In this document: positions 8,633 to 17,585 of the stretch, piece by piece | Layout of the letters: each line of letters starts with the position of its first letter | How positions within the stretch are numbered: position 1 is the stretch's first letter | Origin: Candidatus Omnitrophota bacterium | GTDB lineage: Bacteria; Hinthialibacterota; Hinthialibacteria; Hinthialibacterales; Hinthialibacteraceae | Assembly (NCBI GenBank): GCA_013177805.1 | Contig: JABLXU010000013.1 | Location: 62,001-126,000, forward strand | Length of the DNA: 64,000 nt | Direction: 5' to 3' | Program-made: the position numbers and the translations under genes | The notes under the pieces: model-generated | Told to the model about the DNA's origin: nothing | The model's database searches: none | What the model saw: only the letters and a program-made list of their open reading frames with translations

Positions 8633-8998
8633 TCATCGTGTTTCCTCCCCCGGAAAGAAAATATCATCCTCGGCTATATCGGGTATTCCGATAACCAGCA
8701 CCCGGTGGTCGCCTTTGGAGGAATGGACAGCCCCCGGGTCCAATTTCACCATCACACCCGGCTCGAGGGGAAAGGTCTCGCCGTCCACGGTCATGATCCC
8801 CGATCCTTCCAACACATAATAGAACTCCACCGCCCGCTTGTGGTAATGGGCGCGGGAACCCTGAATATGCACCTGATGGATGAACGCGGGCGTGTCGTCT
8901 CCCTGGCTGAAGAACCGCTGGCGGGTTCCACACCGGCTGACCTCTTTCTCCAGGTCCGGCAACCGCCGGACGGTATAACGCTTCCCCGTCGATTCCAT
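8633..8998 (-). CDS. Cupin-domain protein
   Basis: A 121-residue single-domain cupin. Motif 1 is HYHKRAVEFYYVLEG (the metal-binding His residues and Glu), and motif 2 is PLEPGVMVKLDPGAVHSS with a conserved His. Such small cupins are isomerases, oxygenases or sugar-binding sensors; nothing here fixes the substrate. GGAGGG lies ahead of the ATG at 8998. It stands alone on the minus strand. Confidence 0.85.
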   Translation of the reverse strand: MESTGKRYTVRRLPDLEKEVSRCGTRQRFFSQGDDTPAFIHQVHIQGSRAHYHKRAVEFYYVLEGSGIMTVDGETFPLEPGVMVKLDPGAVHSSKGDHRVLVIGIPDIAEDDIFFPGEETR

Positions 8999-9198
8999 GA
9001 CCTGTCCCTCCCCCTCGGCAATGTGTTGTTGGCCTGAACCATCCCGGCTGGATATATCATGAATCCCAAGAATAATTCAAGAAGGCGCCGGTTGCCTCCC
9101 TTGGTTTTTTTGCAAGCATCCCTACTATAAACAGTACCATTCCTCGCCCGTCAGGGACAAGAATGCGACTTATTCATCCCGGAAAGGATTATTCATCT

Positions 9199-9798
9199 AT
9201 GAATCAGCCCAATACCATCCATGCCTTCACCATCTTCGGCCCTCCCGGCTGCGGCAAAGGGACCCAGGCGGCCATGATTAAGGAGCGGCTGAATTTTCTT
9301 CACGTCAGCACCGGCGACATTTTCCGCGCGGCCATCGCCCGCCAGGATCCGCTGGCCATGAAGGCTAAGGAACTGATGGAACGGGGCGAACTGGTCCCGG
9401 ACGGCGTCATCAGCGGCATGTTGATGAATGAGTTAAAGGCGATCCTCGACCAGTCCACTGGCGCACGGGGAATCATCCTGGATGGATTTCCCCGAACCCT
9501 GGGCCAGGCCGCGCTCTTGCAGGAATTGCTGGAAAAATTAAACCTGCACTTCACGGGGGCCATCAGCCTGCGCGTGCCCGAGGAATTGCTGGTGGAACGC
9601 TTGCTGAAACGGGCGCAAATTGAGAACCGCCCTGACGACACGGAAGACGTAGTCCGGGAACGGATGCGGGTCTACCGCGAGAAAACCCAACCCCTGGAAG
9701 ATTATTTCAAGCAAAGAAATCAATTGATCGAAGTGGACGGAGTCGGCAGCCTGGAAGAAGTCTACGAACGCCTGATTCCCATTATTCAGAGTTGGTAA
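9199..9798 (+). CDS. adk: Adenylate kinase
   Basis: A 199-residue nucleoside monophosphate kinase, ATP + AMP to 2 ADP, cytoplasmic. The P-loop GPPGCGKGTQ is at residues 13-22, the NMP-binding helix reads STGDIFRAAI, and the DGFPRT segment is intact. The LID region is short (KRAQIENRPDDTEDVVRERM), so this is the small form without the zinc-knuckle LID insert. ATG 9199 with GGAAAGGA upstream is preferred to 9163. A TATAAA-like -10 box lies at 9126-9131. Confidence 0.95.
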   Translation: MNQPNTIHAFTIFGPPGCGKGTQAAMIKERLNFLHVSTGDIFRAAIARQDPLAMKAKELMERGELVPDGVISGMLMNELKAILDQSTGARGIILDGFPRTLGQAALLQELLEKLNLHFTGAISLRVPEELLVERLLKRAQIENRPDDTEDVVRERMRVYREKTQPLEDYFKQRNQLIEVDGVGSLEEVYERLIPIIQSW

Positions 9799-10119
9799 AA
9801 AACGGTTTGGACCGCGATTTCATGCGCGATACCGGCGCCCGATCCTTTCCCTCGGCGTTTGATCCGGGCTTTCTCCCCGGCAGGACAACTGGTGTGATCG
9901 ATCATCGGGAGAACAAGTCCCCGCGGAAGCGAGCATGGAACCCGTTCTCAATCCACGGCAAACGGATTTAAAATACTTCTGGTTGCCTGTTCCCTACAGT
10001 TTCCGGGTGTGGCCGGGAAGAATGTTGAACATGGGTCCAAACGGTGCAATCCGCGTATATCATTATGGTATGAGTTATTACCGATCCGCGCATCTCGATG
10101 GGTGGAAGGAAGAGCGGTC
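9799..10119. other. 321-base intergenic region
   Basis: Between adk and the following secreted-protein gene. I see no terminator, repeat or RNA gene. A short ORF from 9935 lacks a ribosome site and codon support. AT-rich TATATCATTATGG near 10055 may contribute to a promoter but has no matching -35 box. Confidence 0.35.
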
Positions 10120-10698
10120 ATGTTCACCAAACAGTCGTTGTTCATTGCCGGAATGGTGTTGCTGGTCATCTCTTCCGGATTTGCGGAGGAGAAAGCCGCG
10201 GTAAAGGAGGAAATCTGGCTGGCGGGGACCTTCAGCGAAATCAATTCGGCGTCCCCGGTCATCGGCGGCGCCACGGTCTCACTCTCCTTGGCCAAGGCCA
10301 TCGTGGCGGCGGTTCCTCCCAAATACCTGAAGGAAACCAAGGAATCCGGTTTCGATCTGGTGACTATCGCCCAACTGGTGGAAGCGATGCCGGTTGATGA
10401 AGTTTTCGAATTGACCAAAGACGATTATCATTTGAAAATCCGGAAATTTCCCAAAGAAGTCCCGGCGGACGCGTATTCCTCCACGCTGATGATCCGGAAC
10501 AATAAATTTTCCTTGCCCATCCCCTTGATGATCACGGGGACCGCGGTCAGCGTGCTCCAATACGCCTTAGAAGAGTTCAAAGGCATGGATGAACCTCTGA
10601 CCCAATTGATCAACCAGGTCAAACAAACCCCGCCCGGTCTGATCCTCAAGGGCGAAGATCAATTGTTCGATTCCTGGTTGGAAATTTATTTACGGTAG
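10120..10698 (+). CDS. Hypothetical secreted protein
   Basis: A 192-residue protein with a Sec signal peptide (residues 1-20, cleavage near SGFA-EE). The mature part has alternating acidic and hydrophobic segments, for example VSLSLAKAIVAAVP and VFELTKDDYHLKIRKFP. I do not recognise the family. The start at 10120 follows AAGGAAGA; the frame opens earlier, at 10009, but that extension has no signal-peptide character. It ends nine bases before murB and is probably co-transcribed with it. Confidence 0.7.
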   Translation: MFTKQSLFIAGMVLLVISSGFAEEKAAVKEEIWLAGTFSEINSASPVIGGATVSLSLAKAIVAAVPPKYLKETKESGFDLVTIAQLVEAMPVDEVFELTKDDYHLKIRKFPKEVPADAYSSTLMIRNNKFSLPIPLMITGTAVSVLQYALEEFKGMDEPLTQLINQVKQTPPGLILKGEDQLFDSWLEIYLR

Positions 10699-10707
10699 AA
10701 ATCCCGC

Positions 10708-11625
10708 ATGAGTTGGCATAGCCTGCGCGCCCGCTTTGGCGAACGCCTGAAGCAACAGGTCCCCCTGGCGCCTTATACGACGCTCCGGATCGGAGGACCC
10801 GCCGAATACCTGCTCGAAGTGCATTCCACGGATGAATTGATTACCGCCTACCGGGCCGGTCAGGACGAAGGGCTGCCGGTGTATCTCTTCGCTGGATGCT
10901 CCAATCTGCTCATCAGCGACCGGGGCCTCGCCGGCTTGGTGTTGATCAACAAAACCGAATCGATTGCATGGGGCGAAAATTATACTGTGACGGTGGATGG
11001 CGGTTATTCTCTTGACCGTTTGGTTACGGACACCTGCGAACGGGGGTGGGCGGATTTGACGTTCGCCGCGGGCATCCCCGGTTCCCTGGGCGGCGCGTTG
11101 ATCGGCGGCGCGGGTGCCTTTGGCCACTTGGTCTGTGAATATCTCCTGCGGGCTGACATCCTCCGCCAGGATGGTTCAGTCAGCACAGTCCCCCGGGAGG
11201 AATTGGGCATCAATTACCGCACCAGTGAGGCCAAAAAACGGGGCGATATCCTCCTCACCGCCGTCATGGGACCGTTTACTCCCGGATCGAAAAACGACTT
11301 GCTCCAGGAAGCAAATCGAATCCGGGCGGAACGGGAAACCAAACATCCTGGACCAAAATTGCCCTCGGCGGGATCATTTTTCAAAAACCTCCCACCCAGG
11401 GTACCGGGGGGGCACCGGATTCCCGCTGGAAAATACCTCGACGAAGCCGGAGTCAAAGGCCTGCGAGTCGGCGACGCGGGAGTCTTTGAGAAGCACGCCA
11501 ATATCATAGTGAATTATGGCAACGCCACCGCCGAACAGGTCAACCGGTTAGCCGATCTGATGGCCGAACGGGTCAAGAAAAAATTCGGCATCGTCCTGGA
11601 ACGAGAAGTACAATATTTGGCTTAG
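10708..11625 (+). CDS. murB: UDP-N-acetylenolpyruvoylglucosamine reductase
   Basis: A 305-residue FAD enzyme reducing UDP-GlcNAc-enolpyruvate to UDP-MurNAc in peptidoglycan synthesis. FAD-domain motifs are clear: RIGGPAEYL, GCSNLLISDRGLAGLVL and AGIPGSLGGALIGGAGAFG. The substrate domain has AGSFFKN (active-site Ser) and the C-terminal acid in LEREVQYL. The length fits type II MurB, which lacks the extra tyrosine loop of the E. coli enzyme. It sits between a secreted-protein gene and engB with gaps of 9 and 16 bases, an apparent small operon. Confidence 0.96.
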   Translation: MSWHSLRARFGERLKQQVPLAPYTTLRIGGPAEYLLEVHSTDELITAYRAGQDEGLPVYLFAGCSNLLISDRGLAGLVLINKTESIAWGENYTVTVDGGYSLDRLVTDTCERGWADLTFAAGIPGSLGGALIGGAGAFGHLVCEYLLRADILRQDGSVSTVPREELGINYRTSEAKKRGDILLTAVMGPFTPGSKNDLLQEANRIRAERETKHPGPKLPSAGSFFKNLPPRVPGGHRIPAGKYLDEAGVKGLRVGDAGVFEKHANIIVNYGNATAEQVNRLADLMAERVKKKFGIVLEREVQYLA

Positions 11626-11641
11626 ACCATCTGCCAACCTT

Positions 11642-12286
11642 ATGTTAGATTATCCTCCAATGCCGAACGAACCACAGGATTCAGAAAAGTGGCGGGTGGT
11701 GGAAGCGTCCTTCATCACCAGCGCCCCCGATTTGCGGGGTTGTCCTCCACCCGCCTTTCCGGAAGTTGCCATCGCCGGCCGTTCTAATGTCGGTAAATCC
11801 ACCTTGATCAACACGCTCTGCCGGCGCCGCAACCTGGCCAAAACTTCCAGCACACCGGGGAAAACCCGTTTGATTAATTTTTTTCTCTTGCGCATTGAAC
11901 CGGGCACCCTCCGGCTTCATTTGGTGGATCTCCCCGGATATGGCTATTCCAAAGTGGATCAATCCACCCGGGAACAATGGGGTAAAAACCTGGCCGAGTT
12001 TCTGGAGAAAAGAACACTGCGGGGAATTCTGCAATTGGTGGACGCGCGGCACGAACCAACCGCCCTGGATCTCCAGATGCGGGACTGGATCACCGCCCGG
12101 CAAGTGCCTGCGATTACTATCTTGACCAAAAGCGACAAGTTGAAGCAAAACGAGATCCCTCAGGCCCGCAAACGAATCATTGATCGGTTCCACCTGCGGG
12201 AAGAAGAACCGTGCATCCTGACCTCCTCCCTCAGCCGCAAAGGGATGAAGGAACTTCTGGAGGCCATCGTCCGATGGATGGATTAA
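11642..12286 (+). CDS. engB: Ribosome-biogenesis GTP-binding protein EngB/YsxC
   Basis: A 214-residue GTPase needed for assembly of the large ribosomal subunit. G1 is GRSNVGKST (residues 46-54), followed by STPGKT (G2 region), DLPGYGYSKV (G3), TKSDK (G4) and SSLSRKG (G5). Length is normal for the family. ATG 11642 has no strong ribosome site; ATG 11660 would also retain the complete domain. The gene follows murB by 16 bases and is the last of the run; the stretch to 12435 holds no clear terminator. Confidence 0.96.
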   Translation: MLDYPPMPNEPQDSEKWRVVEASFITSAPDLRGCPPPAFPEVAIAGRSNVGKSTLINTLCRRRNLAKTSSTPGKTRLINFFLLRIEPGTLRLHLVDLPGYGYSKVDQSTREQWGKNLAEFLEKRTLRGILQLVDARHEPTALDLQMRDWITARQVPAITILTKSDKLKQNEIPQARKRIIDRFHLREEEPCILTSSLSRKGMKELLEAIVRWMD

Positions 12287-12435
12287 CATTCCGGACACAA
12301 AAGGATGATGATCGTGGTTTCAGTTTTAGCAGGTTCCGTCAAAAACCGGATTCTCCAAAGAGGATTCTCCCTCCATTAAAAAAAGGAAGTAGGCTTTAGG
12401 CCTCACACTGCATTTCACCATCAACGGATTCCCGC

Positions 12436-14511
12436 TCAGGCCGGAGACAAGGGCATCGGGGCTCCGCCGGGCGCAGTGATCCGCAAGCTGAATTCCCACC
12501 CCCCGCCCGCGTTGAGCACCTTGAGCAGAATGTGGTTGATCCCTTTCTTCAATTGAACCGGCGCTGTGTCCTGATCGGGACTCCAGCCCCGCTCACCGAT
12601 AAACCGGTGGACTTCGTTTCCATTCAACCAGCAGACCACATCATCATCACTCCCGATATGGAATACGGCCTCCCCGTCCCGATCGACTTGCACCGCCGCG
12701 TACAAATACACGCCGGCATCGTTCCATTGTCCCACGATGGCCCCCAAATTCATCCGGCCCGTAGGATCATCCAACACAGCCTTTTTCCACCGGTGCGTTT
12801 GCCCCTCGAAGGTCACCGTGCGTTGGGGATGGACCAGTTGATTGGGAGGGAACGGATCGGTTTCCCGCAGTTGCTCCCGGCCGGAGAACGGCCCCAAAAT
12901 CCACCAATCGGTCACGAAACCAAAACCGCGGGTCAGATCGGCGAGAGGCCCTGCCGCTTCCACCGATTTCAAATACCCGGCCAGCCGCTGAATGATAGCC
13001 GGATCGTTGGTGGAATGGGCGGCTTGCAGGCATAAGTGGACCGCCGTGCGGATTTGGCCCTGTTGCTGCAAAGCGGGGGCGATTTTCGGTACGGCATGCG
13101 CTGCGGCGTTCACAATCCGGGGATTGTTGTCAGACAAAGCCTCCTGAAGTAACGGAGCCGCTCCCGCGTAACCTATGTCACCAAGCGCCGCCAAGGCCGC
13201 CTCGCGCGTGGAAGCATCCGCGTCCCGCGCGTAATTCAACAATGTCTGAACCGATTCCTGGCTGCCGCGCGATCCAAGCACACGGATCAATTGCACCTTT
13301 TGTTCTGAGGTGGCCTGGCTTAAATCACTCAGCAAGCGCTGAGAGGATTCCCCGCCCGGCAGCCGGGCCAGGATCGCGGCCGCGGCCTTTTGCACCCGGG
13401 GATCGGAATCCTTCAGACATTGCGACAAAACCGGTCCGGCCGCCGGAACTACGGTTTCCGGACGTTGTTCCATCAACGTAAGAAACTCTAAACGGATGGC
13501 GCCCCGCGTGTTCTCCAACGCCCTGATCACCGCCCCGGTTATCTCCTCTCCGGGAAACGTGGCAAGCAGATCACGCGCTGCGCCGCGCACCTGGGGATCC
13601 AAATCCCGCATGGCCACCATGAGGAAAGGCCAACTCCGTTTTCCCGCCGTCTGCGCCAAACCATAATACCCCGCGCACCGCAAATGAGACTCCTCCGTGC
13701 CGGTACAAACCAGCTGGTAAGCCTCTTGAGCATTGGTCACAAATCCCCGTTGCGCGAGAAGATCGGCCAATACTAATATCGACGCGGCCGCGGTCTCTTT
13801 TTCGGGACCGAAGCCGGTTTGGAATACGCGCTTCAAGGCCGAATAACATCGGGGATCCGGCAACCGGCCGGCCGCGCCGATGGCGGCCAACCGGACCGCG
13901 TAATTTTCCTCCCGCATCGCCCGCAACACGGCATCCACCGCCGCAACGTCATGCCGGGCTCCCAGAGATTTGATGATCGCCGCTTTCCAGGCCGGTTCGC
14001 TGGATTCATTGGCCGCTTTAATAAGGGCTTGCGTGGCCGCAATCCCGGGGATCCGTTCCAAGGCATAGAGAGCCATTTCGCGCACGGATGTGCGGTTCAA
14101 GAAGATAGCCACCGGGGCGGCGGATAAATCACTCCCGATCCGGGATAGCATCATCAAGGTGAACTTGGTCTGTTCTGGAGCGGGGTTACCCAGCAGGATG
14201 AGGAGCAATTCTTTTTCCACGGCAGCGCGTTCGCTGTCCGATCCGGGACGCGTGGACTGGTTGACTATGGCTTCCACAGTGCGCTTGGCCCACTTTTCTC
14301 CCGTTTGGCTTTCTCCGCCAATCTGCTGGATCAGCCCCCGCAAAACTGGAGGCCCCAACAATTGCAATTGATCCGAAGCCTGCTGACGAAGCGAAGCATC
14401 ATACGCGGATAGTTGCCCAAGCAACACCTCCACGCTTTGCCCCCAGGAAAACACGGGGCACACCATGACCAGGGCCAGCAGGAACAAAATAGAAAGTTGT
14501 TGAATTCTCAT
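12436..14511 (-). CDS. Secreted HEAT-repeat protein with C-terminal beta domain
   Basis: A 691-residue exported protein with a signal peptide (1-25, cleavage near SWGQS). Residues 30-510 are HEAT/PBS-lyase-type repeats, recognisable as spaced RxAAxxALG patterns such as DASTREAALAALGDIGYAG. Residues 530-690 form a distinct domain starting FVTDWWILGPFSG and containing FHIGSDDDVVCWLNGNEVH and LKKGINHILLKVLNAGGGWEFS, the pattern of carbohydrate-binding-like domains found next to glycosidases in Planctomycetes and relatives. TAGGAGAT precedes the ATG. It lies 25 bases downstream of the oxidoreductase gene, so the two are likely one transcript. Confidence 0.85.
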   Translation of the reverse strand: MRIQQLSILFLLALVMVCPVFSWGQSVEVLLGQLSAYDASLRQQASDQLQLLGPPVLRGLIQQIGGESQTGEKWAKRTVEAIVNQSTRPGSDSERAAVEKELLLILLGNPAPEQTKFTLMMLSRIGSDLSAAPVAIFLNRTSVREMALYALERIPGIAATQALIKAANESSEPAWKAAIIKSLGARHDVAAVDAVLRAMREENYAVRLAAIGAAGRLPDPRCYSALKRVFQTGFGPEKETAAASILVLADLLAQRGFVTNAQEAYQLVCTGTEESHLRCAGYYGLAQTAGKRSWPFLMVAMRDLDPQVRGAARDLLATFPGEEITGAVIRALENTRGAIRLEFLTLMEQRPETVVPAAGPVLSQCLKDSDPRVQKAAAAILARLPGGESSQRLLSDLSQATSEQKVQLIRVLGSRGSQESVQTLLNYARDADASTREAALAALGDIGYAGAAPLLQEALSDNNPRIVNAAAHAVPKIAPALQQQGQIRTAVHLCLQAAHSTNDPAIIQRLAGYLKSVEAAGPLADLTRGFGFVTDWWILGPFSGREQLRETDPFPPNQLVHPQRTVTFEGQTHRWKKAVLDDPTGRMNLGAIVGQWNDAGVYLYAAVQVDRDGEAVFHIGSDDDVVCWLNGNEVHRFIGERGWSPDQDTAPVQLKKGINHILLKVLNAGGGWEFSLRITAPGGAPMPLSPA

Positions 14512-14536
14512 GGATTATCTCCTATAAATAAAGCAC

Positions 14537-15817
14537 TTATAAATACCATGGCGCACGATACGGACGGCTCAGCCAGCGGTTGGCTTCGGGATCGTTGACG
14601 AATTCTTCCCGAATAGGATCCCATTGCAGTTTCCGTCCCAGGCGCATGGCGATATTGCCCAGATGGGCGCATGTCACCGAACGGTGACCGATTTCCACAT
14701 CACAAATCGGTTTTTTACGTGTCCGTATGCAGTTGATCCAATCCTGTTCATGCCCCGGGCTCTCATACAAATGCACATCGTTAGGCCCCAACGTTTCGTG
14801 CATAAGAGATTTGGGTTCGGTCTCCATGCCGCCGCGCCATACGTGAACCCAGCCATCGGAACCTTCGAACCGGGTGCCGTGTTCCGGATTGGTGGCGATC
14901 ATTTTGATCCCATCCTCGTAATAATAGGTGCAGTTGAAACTCGTATAAGTCTCGAACATCCCGTCGCGGGGCAAAGTGCCGGTCCCTTCCACGGAAACGG
15001 GGCCGCTGAGATCCCTTCCCAATCCCCATTGGGCGATGTCGAAATGATGCGCGCCCCAGTCGGTCATCTGACCGCCGGAATAATCGAAAAACCACCGGAA
15101 ATCCCACAGAAAACGCCGCCGGTTATAGGGAACCTTAGGCGCGGGACCGAGATACAGATCCCAATCGAGCCCCTCCGGCGGATCGCTGTCCGGCTCCCAT
15201 GGACCATCCGAACCGTTGGGCAAAAAGACTTTGACGGTATGCACCTTACCAATGCGTCCACTGCGGACCAGTTCGCACGCGAAACGGAAATTGCTTTCCG
15301 ACCGCTGTTGACTGCCGACCTGGAATACCCGTCCATACTTGCGGACCGCTTTGACCAAGGCTTTCCCCTCGCTGATGGTGAGGGTCAAAGGTTTTTGGCA
15401 ATAAATATCCTTTCCCGCCTCGCAAGCGGAAATAGCGATCCGGGTGTGCCAGTGGTCGGGTGTGGCGATGAGCACGGCGTGGATGTCGTCGCGGTCCAAC
15501 AACTCGCGGAAATCGTTGTACGTTTTACAATCCTGGTTGCCGTAGGTATCGTCCACCCGGTTCTTGGCGCGCTCCCGGTGCGGTTCGTACACATCACAGG
15601 TGGCTAGCACCCGGGTTTGGGGAATTCCCAGCAGGACGCTCATATTGCCCATGCCCATGCCGCCCAGACCGATGCAACCAATGGTAATCCGGTCGTTGGC
15701 GGCGACACGGCCTGGGGCATACAAGTCCTTGGCGATCACCGGCATTGCCAACGCGGCCATCCCCGTGGCGCGGGCGGCCGCCGCGATAAATCTTCTGCGG
15801 GATATTTTTCTGGACAT
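14537..15817 (-). CDS. TAT-exported Gfo/Idh/MocA-family oxidoreductase
   Basis: A 426-residue NAD(P)-dependent sugar oxidoreductase. The N terminus is a twin-arginine signal (SRRRFIAAAARATGMAALAMP), so the enzyme is exported folded with its cofactor. The Rossmann motif GCIGLGGMGMGN follows, then ATPDHWH and the catalytic segment EAGKDIYCQKPLT (Glu-Lys-Pro variant, QKP). The C-terminal half has the GGQMTDWGAHHFD motif typical of exported members. Substrate unknown; family relatives act on 3-keto sugars, inositols or glycosides, and the neighbouring DUF1080 gene fits 3-keto-glycoside handling. GAGGAG lies ahead of ATG 15817. It diverges from the DUF1080 gene. Confidence 0.92.
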   Translation of the reverse strand: MSRKISRRRFIAAAARATGMAALAMPVIAKDLYAPGRVAANDRITIGCIGLGGMGMGNMSVLLGIPQTRVLATCDVYEPHRERAKNRVDDTYGNQDCKTYNDFRELLDRDDIHAVLIATPDHWHTRIAISACEAGKDIYCQKPLTLTISEGKALVKAVRKYGRVFQVGSQQRSESNFRFACELVRSGRIGKVHTVKVFLPNGSDGPWEPDSDPPEGLDWDLYLGPAPKVPYNRRRFLWDFRWFFDYSGGQMTDWGAHHFDIAQWGLGRDLSGPVSVEGTGTLPRDGMFETYTSFNCTYYYEDGIKMIATNPEHGTRFEGSDGWVHVWRGGMETEPKSLMHETLGPNDVHLYESPGHEQDWINCIRTRKKPICDVEIGHRSVTCAHLGNIAMRLGRKLQWDPIREEFVNDPEANRWLSRPYRAPWYL

Positions 15818-15992
15818 TCAATTCCACTCCTCTTCCCAACGATTCTTCCCGGATGGGGCACTCTCCACTCTTCAGTTTCAATCATCCAGCCAGACAAGTA
15901 AAGGTTGGATCTATCTGCTCAGCCGCCGCCATTCTCTTCCAAGTGGAGGGAACTTTCGATTCAACCGGGTTTTATTTCTTTGCGGACGCAGA

Positions 15993-16022
15993 TTGAAACG
16001 GCCCGCCGGGACATAGTATGAT
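15993..16022 (+). promoter_or_regulatory. Candidate promoter of the DUF1080 gene
   Basis: TTGAAA (15993-15998) and TATGAT (16017-16022) with an 18-base spacer, 57 bases ahead of the ATG. Each box has five of six consensus bases. Confidence 0.5.
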
Positions 16023-16078
16023 TTCCAATCATGGGTGAATTCAAAAACTCACCGAATCCAAACAAGGGAGAAAAAACC

Positions 16079-17227
16079 ATGAAGCTTCTTCGCTGGGGCG
16101 CGATCCTCGCGCTGGTGCTTGTGATGCAAACGCATGGTTCCATGGCGGACGGTTGGAAATTCCTATTCAACGGAGAAAACCTGGACGGTTGGAACATCGC
16201 TGGAGACCAGGAATGGAAAGTAGAAGAGGGCATCATCCACGTGAAAGCGACAGGAAAACAGATGGGGTGGTTGATCGCCGAGGGAACCTACTCGGATTTT
16301 GTGCTGCAGGCCCGGTTCCAATGGACGAGCGGCAACAGCGGCATCCAAATCCGGAGCCGGCTGGAAGGGGACAAGATGATCGGGTATCAGTGTAATCTCG
16401 ATCCCAGCCGCCCTACGGCTACCGGTACCTTGTTGGAAGAAAACGACCGGGGCTTGATCATGGAGACCAAGGTCAAAGCGGAAGACGTATTCAAGAAGGA
16501 CCAGTGGAATACTTATGAAATCTCCGCCATTGGCGACCATATCCTGATCTATGTCAACGGGATCAAAATGGTGGATGTAAAGGACCCCAAAGGCGCCAAA
16601 CAAGGTCTGATCGCCCTCCAAATGGCCCCGGGTGAAGGCGGCGCCATGCAGTGGAGCGACATCCGGATACTGGAAATTCCCAACCAGCAAGACTGGGTAT
16701 CCCTCTTCAACGGTCAGGATTTGACCCATTGGAAATCCGTGGCAGACGCCACCTGGACGGTAGAAGACGGTGTGATTCATGGAAAATCAAAAGGTGGCGG
16801 TTATGGATGGCTGGTTTCCGACAAGGAATATACGGATTTTCACTTTTCCACCCGGTTCAAAATGGCCAAGGGGAACTCGGGCATTCAATTCCGCAGTTGG
16901 CTGGTGGAATCCGAAGGCATGGTTCATGGTTTTCAGGCGGACCTGGCCTCGGGCAGTGACTGGATTAATGGCCACCTCTATGACCAAAGCGAAAAAGGAG
17001 TGACCGCCAAACCATCATTCGACGCCAGCCGGATCATCGACTGGGAAGGTTGGAATACTTACGAAATCACCGCCATGGGCCCTAAAGTGGAGTTATTCAT
17101 CAACGGCAAGAAAACTGTGGAACACAGCGATCCCACGCGGCTGAAGGGCATCTTCGCGTTTCAAATCCATGCGGGTGATACGATGGAAACCTTCTGGGAT
17201 GACATCCGGATCATCCCATTCGAGTAA
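16079..17227 (+). CDS. Secreted protein with two DUF1080 domains
   Basis: A 382-residue exported protein (signal peptide 1-22) made of two DUF1080 domains (about 26-200 and 205-380), each opening with the signature LFNGENLDGW or LFNGQDLTHW and holding GNSGIQIRS or GNSGIQFRS. Family members are concanavalin-like; characterised ones hydrolyse 3-keto-glycosides produced by Gfo/Idh/MocA dehydrogenases. The divergent neighbour is such a dehydrogenase, so a joint periplasmic role is plausible. AGGGAG before ATG 16079 fixes the start; the in-frame extension to 16031 lacks a ribosome site. A perfect hairpin terminator follows. Confidence 0.9.
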   Translation: MKLLRWGAILALVLVMQTHGSMADGWKFLFNGENLDGWNIAGDQEWKVEEGIIHVKATGKQMGWLIAEGTYSDFVLQARFQWTSGNSGIQIRSRLEGDKMIGYQCNLDPSRPTATGTLLEENDRGLIMETKVKAEDVFKKDQWNTYEISAIGDHILIYVNGIKMVDVKDPKGAKQGLIALQMAPGEGGAMQWSDIRILEIPNQQDWVSLFNGQDLTHWKSVADATWTVEDGVIHGKSKGGGYGWLVSDKEYTDFHFSTRFKMAKGNSGIQFRSWLVESEGMVHGFQADLASGSDWINGHLYDQSEKGVTAKPSFDASRIIDWEGWNTYEITAMGPKVELFINGKKTVEHSDPTRLKGIFAFQIHAGDTMETFWDDIRIIPFE

Positions 17228-17288
17228 GACGCGCGGCATCTAGAATTCAAGGACATTCCAAGACAAAGTTCTTCTGGAAATGCTATAC

Positions 17289-17321
17289 GCGAGGGCACGT
17301 GGCCACGTGCCCTCGCTTTTT
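17289..17321 (+). terminator. Rho-independent terminator
   Basis: A perfect 14-bp inverted repeat (17289-17302 with 17303-17316) followed by TTTTT, 61 bases after the DUF1080 stop. With no unpaired loop bases it also reads as a cruciform-capable palindrome. Confidence 0.85.
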
Positions 17322-17323
17322 AT

Positions 17324-17475
17324 GGCTCATCCGGCATGTGCGTATCTTTTTCAGATTACGGGTCCGTATCTCTTTGAATGACCAATGAAAACACTCCCCC
17401 AAAAATGCCCTCTCCCTCTGGGAAAAGACCCTCAAAGCTCCCCTCTTCCTCCGGGAAAGGGCCGGGGTGAGGGTA
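17324..17475. repeat. Composite of short interspersed palindromic repeats
   Basis: Starts with GGCTCATCCGGCATGTGCGT, a unit seen again near 18.39, 35.47 and 51.18 kb. Two imperfect copies of the CCCTCTCCC/GGGAGAGGG element follow (17409-17475), the second ending GGGCCGGGGTGAGGG. Related elements occur at 35.55, 51.08 and 51.26 kb. Together with the terminator they fill most of the 358-base gap before the pseudopilin gene. Confidence 0.7.
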
Positions 17476-17585
17476 TGTTGTTAAGTTTGGAGGAAATTGT
17501 CCGCCCGTATTATCCGCCCGTATTACTTGATGGAATGAAACATATGGTTCAGCATACCTATTGACTTCCAGGACGAACCGAAAAT

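Noticed and set aside
5486-10698. Paralogy between the secreted proteins at 5486 and 10120
   Set aside because: Both have a signal peptide and similar SLSxxLxxx segments, but the similarity by eye is too weak to claim common origin.
17289-17321. CRISPR-like palindrome
   Set aside because: It is a single inverted repeat with a T tract and no regularly spaced copies, therefore a terminator.
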